From Euglena gracilis (lineage: Eukaryota > Euglenida > Euglenophyceae > Euglenales), in NCBI GenBank assembly GCA_039621445.1, contig CP154955.1:29643471-29707470 (forward strand): a DNA stretch of 64,000 bases. The letters are read 5' to 3'. This document shows positions 12,407-26,000 of the stretch, piece by piece. The notes below the pieces were generated by a model. That model ran no database searches and had not been told where the DNA came from. It worked only from the letters and a program-made list of their open reading frames with translations. A program made the position numbers and the translations under genes. Position 1 is the first letter of the stretch. Every line of letters begins with the position of its first letter.

Positions 12407-15214
12407 CACCCGTAGCTACTAATCCGGCCAGCACTGCAAAGTGGCTGTCCCGGGGAACATAACGGGAACCCCCGATCGGTTTCCAGTTTTGGGACTAAAT
12501 CACGGTTTCCCTTGTGCCCCCGTGTAAGGGGAACTGGTTGTACTGCCATTTGGGGCCCTCTTCCACCCCACCAAAACTGTCCATATCTGGTGAGTTTTTT
12601 GACAACCGCATGTTTTTCACACCCGTAGGCACTAATCCGACCAGCACCGCAAAGTGGCTGTCCCGGGGAACATAACAGGAATCCCCGATCGGTTTCCAGT
12701 TTTGGGACTAAATCACGGTTTCCCTTGTGCCCCCATGTAAGGGGAACTGGTTGTACTGCCATTTGGGGCCCTCTTTCACCACACCAAAACTGTCCATATC
12801 TGGTGAGTTTTTTGACAACCGCAGGTTTTTCACACCCGTAGGCGCTAATCCGGCCAGCACTGCAAAGTGGCTATCCCGGGGAACATAACGGGAACCCCCC
12901 GATCGGTTTCCAGTTTTGGGACTAAATCACGGTTTCCCTTGTGCCCCCATGTAAGGGGAACTGGTTGTACTGCCATTTGGGGCCCTCTTCCACCCCACCA
13001 AAACTGTCCATATCTGGTGAGTTTTTTGACAACCACATGTTTTTCACACCCGTAGGCAGTAATCCGGCCAGCACTGCAAAGTGGCTGTCCCGGGGAACAT
13101 AACGGGAACCCCCGATCGGTTTCCAGTTTTGGGACTAAATCACGGTTTCCCTTGTGCCCCCATGTAAGGGGAACTGGTTGTACTGCCATTTGGGGCCCTC
13201 TTCCACCCCACCAAAACTGTCCATATCTGGTGAGTTTTGTGACAACCGCATGTTTTTCGCACCCGTAGCTACTAATCCGGCCAGCACTGCAAAGTGGCTG
13301 TCCCGGGGAACATAACGGGAACCCCCGATCGGTTTCCAGTTTTGGGACTAAATCACGGTTTCCCTTGTGCCCCCATGTAAGGGGAACTGGTTGTACTGCC
13401 ATTTGGGGCCCTTTTCCACCCCACCAAAACTGTCCATATCTGGTTGGTTTTTTGACAACCGCATGTTTTTCACACCCGTAGGCACTAATCCGGCCAGCAC
13501 TGCTAAGTGGCTATCCTGGGGAACATAACGGGAACCCCCGATCGGTTTCCGGTTTTGGGACTAAATCACGGTTTCCCTTGTGCCCCCATGTAAGGGGAAC
13601 TGGTTGTACTGCCATTTGGGGCCCTCTTCCACCCCACCAAAACTGTCCATATCTGGTGAGTTTTTTGACAACCGCATGTTTTTCGCACCCGTAGGCACTA
13701 ATACGGCCAGCACTGCAAAGTGGCTATCCCGGGGAACATAACGGGAACCCCCGATCGGTTTCCAGTTTTGGGACTAAATCACGGTTTCCCTTGTGCCCCG
13801 TGTAAGGGGAACTGGTTGTACTGCCATTTGGGGCCCTCTTCCACCCCACCAAAACTGTCCATATCTGGTGAGTTTTTTGACAACCGCATGTTTTTTCGCA
13901 CCCGTAGGCACTAATACGGCCGGCACTGCAAAGTGGCTATCCCGGGGAACATAACGGGAACCCCCGATCGGTTTCCAGTTTTGGGACTAAATCACGGTTT
14001 CCCTTGTGCCCCGTGTAAGGGGAACTGGTTGTACTGCCATTTGGGGCCCTCTTCCACCCCACCAAAACTGTCCATATCTGGTGAGTTTTTTGACAACCGC
14101 ATGTTTTTCACACCCGTAGGCACTAATCCGACCAGCACCGCAAAGTGGCTGTCCCGGGGAACATAACGGGAACCCCCGATCGGTTTCCAGTTTTGGGACT
14201 AAATCACGGTTTCCCTTGTGCCCCCATGTAAGGGGAACTGGTTGTACTGCCGTTTGGGGCCCTCTTCCACCCCACCAAAACCGTCCATATCTGGTGAGTC
14301 TTTTGACAACCGCATGTTTTTTTACACCCGTAGGCACTAATCCGGCCAGCACTGCGAATTGGCTCTCCCGGGGAACATAACGGGAACCCCCGATCGGTTT
14401 CCAGTTTGGGGACTAAATCACGGTTTCCCTTGTGCCCCCATGTAAGGGGAACTGGTTGTACTGCCATTTGGGGCCCTCTTCCACCCCACCAAAACTGTCC
14501 ATATCTGGTGAGTTTTTTGACAACCGCATGTTTTTCGCACCCGTAGGCACTAATCCGGCCAGCACTGCAAAGTGGCTGTCCCGGGGAACATAACGGGAAC
14601 CCCCGATCGGTTTCCAGTTTTGGGACTAAATCACGGATTCCCTTGTGCCCCCGTGTAAGGGGAACTGGTTGTACTGCCATTTGGGGCCCTCTTCCACCCC
14701 ACCAAAACTGTCCATATCTGGTGAGTTTTTTGACAACCGCATGTTTTTCACACCCGTAGGCACTAATCCGACCAGCACCGCAAAGTGGCTGTCCCGGGGA
14801 ACATAACGGGAACCCCCGATCGGTTTCCAGTTTTGGGACTAAATCACGCTTTCCCTTGTGCCCCCATGTAAGGGGAACTGGTTGTACTGCCATTTGGGGC
14901 CCTCTTCCACCCCACCAAAGCTGTCCACATCTGGTGTGTTTTTTGACAACCGCATGTTTTTCACACCCGTAGGCACTAATCCGGCCAGCACTACAAAGTG
15001 GCTATCCCGGGGAACATAACGGGAACCCCCGATCGGTTTCCAGTTTTGGGACTAAATCACGGTTTCCCTTGTGCCCCCATGTAAGGGGAACTGGTTGTAC
15101 TGCCATTTGGGGCCCTCTTCCACCCCACCAAAACTGTCCATATCTGGTTGGTTTTTTGACAACCGCATGTTTTTCACACCCGTAGGCACTAATCCGGCCA
15201 GCACTGCAAAGTGG

Positions 15215-16700
15215 CTATCCCGGGGAACATAACGGGAACCCCCGATCGGTTTCCGGTTTTGGGACTAAATAACGGTTTCCCTTGTGCCCCCATGTAAGGG
15301 GAACTGGTTGTACTGCCATTTGGGGCCCTCTTCCACCCCACCAAAACTGTCCATATCTGGTGAGTTTTTTGACAACCTCATGTTTTTCACACCCGTAGGC
15401 ACTAAACCGGCCAGCACTGCAAAGTGGCTTTCCCGGGGAACATAACGGGAACCCCCGATCGGCTTCCAGTTTTGGGACTAAATCACGGTTTCCGTTGTGC
15501 CCACATGTAAGGGGGACTGGTTGTACTGCCATTTGGGGCCCTCTTCCACCCCACCAAAACTGTCCATATCTGGTGAGTTTTTTGACAACGGCATGTTTTT
15601 CACACCCGCAGGCACTAATCCGGCCAGCACTGCAAAGTGGCTATCCCGGGGAACGTAACGGGAACCCCCGATCGGTTTCCAGTTTTGGGACAAAAACACG
15701 GTTTCCATTGTGCCCCCATGTAAGGGGAACTGGTTGTACTGCCATTTGGGGCCCTCTTCCACCCCACCAAAACTGTCCAAATCTGGTGATTTTTTTGACA
15801 ACCGCATGTTTTTCACACCCGTAGGCACTAATCCGGCCAGCACTGCAAAGTGGCTATCCCGGGGAACGTAACGGGAACCCCCGATCGGTTTCCAGTTTTG
15901 GGACTAAATCACGGTTTCCCTTGTGCCCCCGTGTAAGGGGAACTGGTTGTACTGCCATTTGGGGCCCTCTTCCACCCCACCAAAACTGTCCATATCTGGT
16001 GAGTTTTTTGACAACCGCATGTTTTTCACACCCGTAGGCACTAATCCGACCAGCACCGCAAAGTGGCTGTCCCGGGGAACATAACGGGAACCCCCGATCG
16101 GTTTCCGGTTTTGGGACTAAATAACGGTTTCCCTTGTGCCCCCATGTAAGGGGAACTGGTTGTACTGCCATTTGGGGCCCTCTTCCACCCCACCAAAACT
16201 GTCCATATCTGGTGAGTTTTTTGACAACCTCATGTTTTTCACACCCGTAGGCACTAAACCGGCCAGCACTGCAAAGTGGCTATCCCGGGGAACATAACGG
16301 GAACCCCCGATCGGCTTCCAGTTTTGGGACTAAATCACGGTTTCCGTTGTGCCCACATGTAAGGGGGACTGGTTGTACTGCCATTTGGGGCCCTCTTCCA
16401 CCCCACCAAAACTGTCCATATCTGGTGAGTTTTTTGACAACCGCATGTTTTTCACACCCGTAGGCACTAATCCGGCCAGCACTGCAAAGTGGCTATCCCG
16501 GGGAACGTAACGGGAACCCCCGATCGGTTTCCAGTTTTGGGACAAAAACACGGTTTCCATTGTGCCCCCATGTAAGGGGAACTGGTTGTACTGCCATTTG
16601 GGGCCCTCTTCCACCCCACCAAAACTGTCCAAATCTGGTGATTTTTTTGACAACCGCATGTTTTTCACACCCGTAGGCACTAATCCGGCCAGCACTGCAA
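15215..16700 (+). repeat. Higher-order block of the 213-bp satellite (852-bp period)
   Basis: A four-unit block repeats once at 852 bp: the frames at 15,478-15,843 and 16,330-16,695 are nearly identical. The shared private variants are gacaacctcatg, ggcactaaacc, cggcttccag and ccgttgtgcccacatgtaagg. Most of this variant set also occurs near 21,760-21,980, so the block moved at least twice inside the array. Confidence 0.72.
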
Positions 16701-19700
16701 AGTGGCTATCCCGGGGAACGTAACGGGAACCCCCGATCGGTTTCCAGTTTTGGGACTAAATCACGGTTTCCCTTGTGCCCCCGTGTAAGGGGAACTGGTT
16801 GTACTGCCATTTGGGGCCCTCTTCCACCCCACCAAAACTGTCCATATCTGGTGAGTTTTTTGACAACCGCATGTTTTTCACACCCGTAGGCACTAATCCG
16901 GCCAGCACTGCAAAGTGGCTATCCCGGGGAACATAACGGGAACCCCCGATCGGTTTCCAGTTTTGGGACTAAATCACGGTTTCCCTTGTGCCCCCATGTA
17001 AGGGGAACTGGTTGTACTGCCATTTGGGGCCCTCTTCCACCCCACCAAAACTGTCCATATCTGGTGAGTTTTTTGACAACCGCATGTTTTTCACACCCGT
17101 AGGCACTAATCCGGCCAGCACTGCAAAGTGGCTATCCCGGGGAACATAACGGGAACCCCCGATCGGTTTCCAGTTTTGGGACTAAATCACGGTTTCCCTT
17201 GTGCCCCGTGTAAGGGGAACTGGTTGTACTGCCATTTGGGGCCCTCTTCCACCCCACCAAAACTGTCCATATCTGGTGAGTTTTTTGACAACCGCATGTT
17301 TTTCACACCCGTAGGCACTAATCCGGCCAGCACTGCAAAGTGGCTATCCCGGGGAACATAACGGGAACCCCCGATCGGTTTCCAGTTTTGGGACTAAATC
17401 ACAGTTTCCCTTGTGCGCCTATGTAAGGGGAACTGGTTGTACTGCCATTTGGGGCCCTCTTCCACCCCACCAAAACTGTCCATATCTGGTGAGTTTTTTG
17501 ACAACCGCATGTTTTTCACACCCGTAGGCACTAATCCGGCCAGCACTGCAAAGTGGCTATCCCGGGGAACATAACGGGAACCCCCGATCGGTTTCCAGTT
17601 TTGGGACAAAAACACGGTTTCCATTGTGCCCCCATGTAAGGGGAACTGGTTGTACTGCCATTTGGGGCCCTCTTCCACCCCACCAAAACTGTCCATATCT
17701 GGTGAGTTTTTTGACAACCGCATGTTTTTCACACCCGTAGGCACTAATCCGGCCAGCACTGCAAAGTGGCTATCCCGGGGAACATAACGGGAACCCCCGA
17801 TCGGTTTCCAGTTTTGGGACTAAATCACGGTTTCCCTTGTGCCCCCATGTAAGGGGAACTGGTTGTACTGCCATTTGGGGCCCTCTTCCACCCCACCAAA
17901 ACTGTCCATATCTGGTGAGTTTTTTGACAACCGCATGTTTTTCGCACCCGTAGGCACTAATCCGGCCAGCACTGCAAAGTGGCTATCCCGGGGAACATAA
18001 CGGGAACCCCCGATCGGTTTCCAGTTTTGGGACTAAATCACGGTTTCCCTTGTGCCCCCATGTAAGGGGAACTGGTTGTACTGCCATTTGGGGCCCTCTT
18101 CCACCCCACCAAAACTGTCCATATCTGGTGAGTTTTTTGACAACCGCATGTTTTTCACACCCGTAGGCACTAATCCGGCCAGCACTGCAAAGTGGCTATC
18201 CCGGGGAACATAACGGGAACCCCCGATCGGTTTCCAGTTTTGGGACTAAATCACGGTTTCCCTTGTGCCCCCATGTAAGGGGAACTGGTTGTACTGCCAT
18301 TTGGGGCCCTCTTCCACCCCACCAAAACTGTCCATATCTGGTGAGTTTTTTGACAACCGCATGTTTTTCGCACCCGTAGGCACTAATCCGGCCAGCACTG
18401 CAAAGTGGCTATCCCGGGGAACATAACGGGAACCCCCGATCGGTTTCCAGTTTTGGGACTAAATCACGGTTTCCCTTGTGCCCCCATGTAAGGGGAACTG
18501 GTTGTACTGCCATTTGGGGCCCTCTTCCACCCCACCAAAACTGTCCAAATCTGGTGAGTTTTTTGACAACCGCATGTTTTTCACACCCGTAGGCACTAAT
18601 CCGGCCAGCACTGCAAAGTGGCTATCCCGGGGAACATAACGGGAACCCCCGATCGGTTTCCAGTTTTGGGACTAAATCACGGTTTCCCTTGTGCCCCCGT
18701 GTAAGGGGAACTGGTTGTACTGCCATTTGGGGCCCTCTTCCACCCCACCAAAACTGTCCATATCTGGTGAGTTTTTTGACAACCGCATGTTTTTCACACC
18801 CGTAGGCACTAATCCGGCCAGCACTGCAAAGTGGCTATCCCGGGGAACATAACGGGAACCCCCGATCGGTTTCCAGTTTTGGGACTAAATCACGGTTTCC
18901 CTTGTGCCCCCATGTAAGGGGAACTGGTTGTACTGCCATTTGGGGCCCTCTTCCACCCCACCAAAACTGTCCATATCTGGTGAGTTTTTTGACAACCGCA
19001 TGTTTTTCACACCCGTAGGCACTAATCCGGCCAGCACTGCAAAGTGGCTATCCCGGGGAACATAACGGGAACCCCCGATCGGTTTCCAGTTTTGGGACTA
19101 AATCACGGTTTCCCTTGTGCCCCCATGTAAGGGGAACTGGTTGTACTGCCATTTGGGGCCCTCTTCCACCCCACCAAAACTGTCCATATCTGGTGAGTTT
19201 TTTGACAACCGCATGTTTTTCACACCCGTAGGCACTAATCCGGCCAGCACTGCAAAGTGGCTATCCCGGGGAACATAACGGGAACCCCCGATCGGTTTCC
19301 AGTTTTGGGACTAAATCACGGTTTCCCTTGTGCCCCCATGTAAGGGGAACTGGTTGTACTGCCATTTGGGGCCCTCTTCCACACCACCAAAACCGTCCAT
19401 ATCTGGTGAGTTTTTTTGACAGCCGCATGTTTTTCGCACCCGTAGGCACTAATCCGGCCAGCACTGCAAAGTGGCTATCCCGGGGAACATAACGGGAACC
19501 CCCGATCGGTTTCCAGTTTTGGGACTAAATCACGGTTTCCCTTGTGCCCCCATGTAAGGGGAACTGGTTGTACTGCCATTTGGGGCCCTCTTCCACCCCA
19601 CCAAAACTGTCCATATCTGGTGAGTTTTTTGACAACCTCATGTTTTTCACACCCGTAGGCACTAATCCGGCCAGCACTGCAAAGTGGCTATCCCGGGGAA

Positions 19701-21612
19701 CATAACGGGAACCCCCGATCGGTTTCCAGTTTTGGGACTAAATCACGGTTTCCCTTGTGCCCCCATGTAAGGGGAACTGGTTGTACTGCCATTTGGGGCC
19801 CTCTTCCACCCCACCAAAACTGTCCATATCTGGTGAGTTTTTTGACAACGGCATGTTTTTCACACCCGCAGGCACTAATCCGGCCAGCACTGCAAAGTGG
19901 CTATCCCGGGGAACGTAACGGGAACCCCCGATCGGTTTCCAGTTTTGGGACTAAATCACGGTTTCCCTTGTGCCCCCATGTAAGGGGAACTGGTTGTACT
20001 GCCATTTGGGGCCCTCTTCCACCCCACCAAAACTGTCCAAATCTGGTGATTTTTTTGACAACCGCATGTATTTCACACCCGTAGGCACTAATCCGGCCAG
20101 CACTGCAAAGTGGCTATCCCGGGGAACGTAACGGGAACCCCCGATCGGTTTCCAGTTTTGGGACTAAAATACGGTTTCCCTTGCGCCCCCATGTAAGGGG
20201 GACTGGTTGTACTGCCATTTGGGGCCCTCTTCCACCCCACCAAAACTGTCCAAATCTGGTGAGTTTTTTGACAACCGCATGTTTTTTACACCCGTAGGCA
20301 CTAATCCGGCCAGCACTGCAAAGTGGCTATCCCGGGGAACGTAACGGGAACCCCCGATCGGTTTCCAGTTTTGGGACAAAAACACGGTTTCCATTGTGCC
20401 CCCATGTAAGGGGGACTGGTTGTACTGCCATTTGGGGCCCTCTTCCACCCCACCAAAACTGTCCAAATCTGGTGAGTTTTTTGACAACCGCATGTTTTTT
20501 ACACCCGTAGGCACTAATCCGGCCAGCACTGCAAAGTGGCTATCCCGGGGAACGTAACGGGAACCCCCGATCGGTTTCCAGTTTTGGGACTAAATCACGG
20601 TTTCCCTTGTGCCCCCGTGTAAGGGGAACTGGTTGTACTGCCATTTGGGGCCCTCTTCCACCCCACCAAAACTGTCCATATCTGGTGAGTTTTTTGACAA
20701 CCGCATGTTTTTCACACCCGTAGGCACTAATCCGACCAGCACCGCAAAGTGGCTGTCCCGGGGAACATAACGGGAACCCCCGATCGGTTTCCAGTTTTGG
20801 GACTAAATCACGGTTTCCCTTGTGCCCCCATGTAAGGGGTACTGGTTGTACTGCCATTTGGGGCCCTCTTCCACCCCACCAAAGCTGTCCACATCTGGTG
20901 AGTTTTTTGACAACCGCATGTTTTTCGCACCCGTAGGCACTAATCCGGCCAGCACTACAAAGTGGCTATCCCGGGGAACATAACGGGAACCCCCCGATCG
21001 GTTTCCAGTTTTGGGACTAAATCACGGTTTCCCTTGTGCCCCCATGTAAGGGGAACTGGTTGTACTGCCATTTGGGGCCCTCTTCCACACCACCAAAACC
21101 GTCCATATCTGGTGAGTTTTTTGACAGCCGCATGTTTTTCACACCCGTAGGCACTAATCCGGCCAGCACTGCAAAGTGGCTATCCCGGGGAACATAACGG
21201 GAACCCCCGATCGGTTTCCAGTTTTGGGACTAAATCACGGTTTCCCTTGTGCCCCCATGTAAGGGGAACTGGTTGTACTGCCATTTGGGGCCCTCTTCCA
21301 CCCCACCAAAACTGTCCATATCTGGTGAGTTTTTTGACAACCTCATGTTTTTCACACCCGTAGGCACTAAACCGGCCAGCACTGCAAAGTGGCTTTCCCG
21401 GGGAACATAATGGGAACCCCCGATCGGTTTCCAGTTTTGGGACTAAATCACGGTTTCCCTTGTGCCCCCATGTAAGGGGAACTGGTTGTACTGCCATTTG
21501 GGGCCCTCTTCCACACCACCAAAACCGTCCATATCTGGTGAGTTTTTTGACAGCCGCATGTTTTTCGCACCCGTAGGCACTAATCCGGCCAGCACTGCAA
21601 AGTGGCTATCCC

Positions 21613-22200
21613 GGGGAACATAACGGGAACCCCCGATCGGTTTCCGGTTTTGGGACTAAATAACGGTTTCCCTTGTGCCCCCATGTAAGGGGAACTGGTT
21701 GTACTGCCATTTGGGGCCCTCTTCCACCCCACCAAAACTGTCCATATCTGGTGAGTTTTTTGACAACCTCATGTTTTTCACACCCGTAGGCACTAAACCG
21801 GCCAGCACTGCAAAGTGGCTATCCCGGGGAACATAACGGGAACCCCCGATCGGCTTCCAGTTTTGGGACTAAATCACGGTTTCCGTTGTGCCCACATGTA
21901 AGGGGGACTGGTTGTACTGCCATTTGGGGCCCTCTTCCACCCCACCAAAACTGTCCATATCTGGTGAGTTTTTTGACAACGGCATGTTTTTCACACCCCC
22001 AGGCACTAATCCGGCCAGCACTGCAAAGTGGCTATCCCGGGGAACGTAACGGGAACCCCCGATCGGTTTCCAGTTTTGGGACTAAAATACGGTTTCCCTT
22101 GCGCCCCCATGTAAGGGGGACTGGTTGTACTGCCATTTGGGGCCCTCTTCCACCCCACCAAAACTGTCCAAATCTGGTGAGTTTTTTGACAACCGCATGT
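21613..22200 (+). repeat. Distant copy of the variant block at 15.2-16.7 kb
   Basis: This stretch carries the same ordered variants as 15,376-15,590: gacaacctcatg, ggcactaaacc, cggcttccag, cccacatgtaagggggac and gacaacggcatg. The distance is about 30 units. This supports long-range exchange or segmental amplification within the array. Confidence 0.65.
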
Positions 22201-23083
22201 TTTTTACACCCGTAGGCACTAATCCGGCCAGCACTGCAAAGTGGCTATCCCGGGGAACGTAACGGGAACCCCCGATCGGTTTCCAGTTTTGGGACTAAAA
22301 CACGGTTTCCCTTGTGCCCCCATGTAAGGGGAACTGGTTGTACTGCCATTTGGGGCCCTCTTCCACCCCACCAAAACAGTCCAAATCTGGTGAGTTTTTT
22401 GACAACCGCATGTTTTTCACACCCGTAGGCACTAATCCGGCCAGCACTGCAAAGTGGCTATCCCGGGGAACGTAACGGGAACCCCCGATCGGTTTCCAGT
22501 TTTGGGACTAAATCACGGTTTCCCTTGCGCCCCCATGTAAGGGGGACTGGTTGTACTGCCATTTGGGGCCGTCTTCCACCCCACCAAAACTGTCCATATC
22601 TGGTGAGTTTTTTGACAACCGCATGTTTTTCACACCCGTAGGCTCTAATCCGGCCAGCACTGCAAAGTGGCTATCCCGGGGAACATAACGGGAACCCCCG
22701 ATCGGTTTCCAGTTTTGGGACTAAACCACGGTTTCCCTTGTGCCCCAATGTAAGGTGAACTGGTTGTACTGCCATTTGGGGCCCTCTTCCACCCCACCAA
22801 AACTGTCCAAATCTGGTGAGTTTTTTGACAACCGCATGTTTTTCACAGCCGTAGCGACACTAATCCGGCCAGCAAAGCAAACTGGGTATCCCGGGGAACA
22901 TAACAGGAACCCCCGATCGGTTTCCAGTTTTAGGACTAAATCACGGTTTCCCTTGTGCCCCCATGTAAGGGGAACTGGTTGTACTGCCATTTGGGGCCCT
23001 CTTCCACCCCACCAAAACTGTCCATATCTGGTGAGTTTTTTGACAACCGCAAGTTTTTCACACCCGTACCGACACTAATCCGG

Positions 23084-23090
23084 CCCACAG
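23084..23090. other. First inversion junction in the 213-bp satellite
   Basis: Forward units end at cactaatccggcc (about 23,085). Sequence continues at once with acagttttggtggggtgg, which is reverse-orientation sequence from another part of the unit. The flip uses non-corresponding positions of the unit and has no spacer, so this is not a simple perfect palindrome centre. Confidence 0.88.
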
Positions 23091-26000
23091 TTTTGGTGGG
23101 GTGGAAGAGGGCCCCAAATGGCAGTACAACCAGTTCCCCTTACATGGGGGCACAAGCGAAACCGTATTTAGTCCCAAAACTGGAAAGCGATCGGGGGTTC
23201 CCGTTACGTTCCCCGGGATAGCCACTTTGCAGTGCTGGTCGGATGAGTGCCTACGGGTGTGAAAAACACGCGGTTGTCAAAAAGCTAACCAGATATGGAC
23301 AGTTTTGGTGGGGTGGAAGAGGGCCCCAAATGGCATCATAACCAGTTCCCCTTACATGGGGGCACAAGGGAAACCGTGCTTTAGTCCCAAAACTGGAAAC
23401 CGATCGGGGGTTCCCGTTATGTTCCCCGGGATAGCCACTTTGCAGTGCTGGCCGGATTAGTGCCTACGGGTGTGAAAAACATGCGGTTGTCAAAAAACTC
23501 ACCAGATATGGACAGTTTTGGTGGGGTGGAAGAGGGCCCCAAATGGCAGTACAACCAGTTCCCCTTACATGGGCGCACAAGGGAAACCGTGCTTTAGTCC
23601 CAAAACTGGAAACCGATCGGGGGTTCCCGTTATGTTCCCCGGGATAGCCACTTTGCAGTGCTGGCCGGATTAGTGCCTACGGGTGTGAAAAACATGCGGT
23701 TGTCAAAAAACTCACCAGATATGGACAGTTTTGGTGGGGTGGAAGAGGGCCCCAAATGGCAGTACAACCAGTTCCCCTTACATGGGCGCACAAGGGAAAC
23801 CGTGCTTTAGTCCCAAAACTGGAAACCGATCGGGGGTTCCCGTTATGTTCCCCGGGATAGCCACTTTGCAGTGCTGGCCGGATTAGTGTCGCTACGGGTG
23901 TGAAAAACATGCGGCTGTCAAAAAACTCACCAGATATGGACAGTTTTGGTGGGGTGGAAGAGGCTCCCAAATGGCAGTACACCAGCTCCCCTTTCATGGG
24001 GGCACAAGGGAAGCCGTGATTTAGTCCGAAAACTGGAAACCGATCGGGGGTTCCCGTTATGTTCCCCGGGATAGCCACTTTGCAGTGCTGGCCGGATTAG
24101 TGCCTACGGGTTTTTCCAACATGCGGTTGTCAAAAAACTCACCAGATATGGACAGTTTTGGTGGGGTGGAAGAGGGCCCCAAATGGCAGTACAACCAGTT
24201 CCCCTTACATGGGGGCACAACGGAAACCGTGATTTAGTCCCAAAACTGGAAACAGATCGGGGGTTCCCGTTATGTTCCCCGGGATAGCCACTTTGCACTG
24301 CTGGCCGGATTAGTGCCTACGGGTGTGAAAAACATGCGGTTGTCAAAAAACTCACCAGATATGGACAGTTTTGGTGGGATGGAAGAGGGCCCCAAATGGC
24401 AGTACAACCAGTTCCCCTTACATGGGGGCACAAGGGAAACCGTGATTTAGTCCCAAAACTGGAAACCGATCGGGGGTTCCCGTTATGTTCCCCGGGATAG
24501 CCACTTTGCAGTGCTGGCCGGATTAGTGTCGCTACGGGTGTGAAAAACACGCGGCTGTCAAAAATCTCACCAGATATGGACAGTTTTGGTGGGGTGGAAG
24601 AGGGCCCCAAATGGCAGTACAACCAGTTCCCCTTACATGGGGACACAAGGGAAACCGTGATTTAGTCCCAAAACTGGAAACCGATCGGGGGTTCCCTTTA
24701 TGTTCCCCGGGATAGCCACTTTTCAGTGCTGGCCGGATTAGTGCCTACGGGTGTGAAAAACATGCGGTTTTCTAAAAACTCACCAGATATGGACAGTTTT
24801 GGTGGGGTGGAAGAGGGCCCCAAATGGCAGTACAACCAGTTCCCCTTACATGGGGGCACAAGGGAAACCGTGATTTAGTCCCGAAACTGGAAACCGATCG
24901 GGGGTTTCCCGTTATGTTCCCCGGAATAGCCACTTTGCAGTGCTGGCCGGATTAGAGCCTACGGGTGTGAAAAACATGCGGTTGTCAAAAAACTCACCAG
25001 ATATGGACAGTTTTGGTGGGGTGGAAGAGGGCCCAAAATGGCAGTACAACCAGTTCCCCTTACATGGGGGCACAAGGGAAACCGTGATTTAGTCCCAAAA
25101 CTGGAAACCGATCGGGGGTTCCTGTTATGTTCCCCGGGATAGCCACTTTGCAGTGCTGGTCGGATGAGTGCCTACGGGTGTGAAAAACACGCGGTTGTCA
25201 AAAAGCTACCCAGATATGGACAGCTTTGGTGGGGTGGAAGAGGGCCCCAAATGGCAGTACAACCAGTTCCCCTTACATGGGGGCACAAGGGAAACCGTGA
25301 TTTAGTCCCAAAACTGGAAACCGATCGGGGGTTCCCGTTACGTTCCCCGGGATAGCCACTTTGCAGTGCTGGTCGGATGAGTGCCTACGGGTGTGAAAAA
25401 CATGCGGTTGTCAAAAAACCCACCAGATATGGACAGTTTTGGTGGGGTGGAAGAGGGCCCAAAATGGCAGTACAACCAGTTCCCCTTACATGGGGGCACA
25501 AGGGAAACCGTGATTTAGTTCCAAAACTGGAAACCGATCGGGGGTTCCCGTTACGTTCCCCGGGATAGCCACTTTGCAGTGCTGGCCGGATTAGTGCCTA
25601 CGGTTTGAAAAACATGCGGTTGTCAAAAAGCTCACCAGATATGGACAGTTTTGGTGGGGTGGAAGAGGGCCCCAAATGGCAGTACAACCAGTTCCCCTTA
25701 CATGGGGGCACAAGGGAAACCGTATTTAGTCCCAAAACTGGAAAGCGATCGGGGGTTCCCGTTATGTTCCCCGGGATAGCCACTTTGCAGTGCTGGCCGG
25801 ATGAGTGCCTACGGGTGTGAAAAACATGCGGTTGTCAAAAAGCTCACCAGATATGGACAGTTTTGGTGGGGTGAAAGAGGGCCCCAAATGGCAGTACAAC
25901 CGGTTCCCCTTACATGGGGGCACAAGGGAAACCGTGATTTAGTCCCAAAACTGGAAACCGATCGGGGGTTCCCGTTATGTTCCCCGGGATAGCCACTTTG

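Larger units (their letters stand above)
12406..23085 (+). repeat. 213-bp satellite array, forward orientation (about 50 units)
   Basis: Unit landmarks in order are cacccgtaggcactaatcc, gccagcactgcaaagtgg, ccgatcggtttccag, ggggaactggttgtactgcc, ccaccccaccaaaactgtcc and ttttttgacaaccgcatg. They recur every 213 bp. Variant groups are interspersed, such as gacaacctcatg with ggcactaaacc, ccacatgtaagggggac, and ccaaatctggtga. Open frames of 60-254 codons appear because 213 is divisible by three, but most stop within one or two units. No similarity to the 216-bp unit was seen. Confidence 0.95.

Noticed and set aside
14204-14893. Frames of 60-250 codons in the 213-bp arrays on both strands
   Set aside because: They repeat with the satellite, end at arbitrary unit variants, and the 212-bp subfamily breaks the frame without consequence.
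12406-23085. CRISPR array
   Set aside because: The entire 213-bp unit is repeated, with no alternation of short constant repeats and unique spacers and no cas genes.
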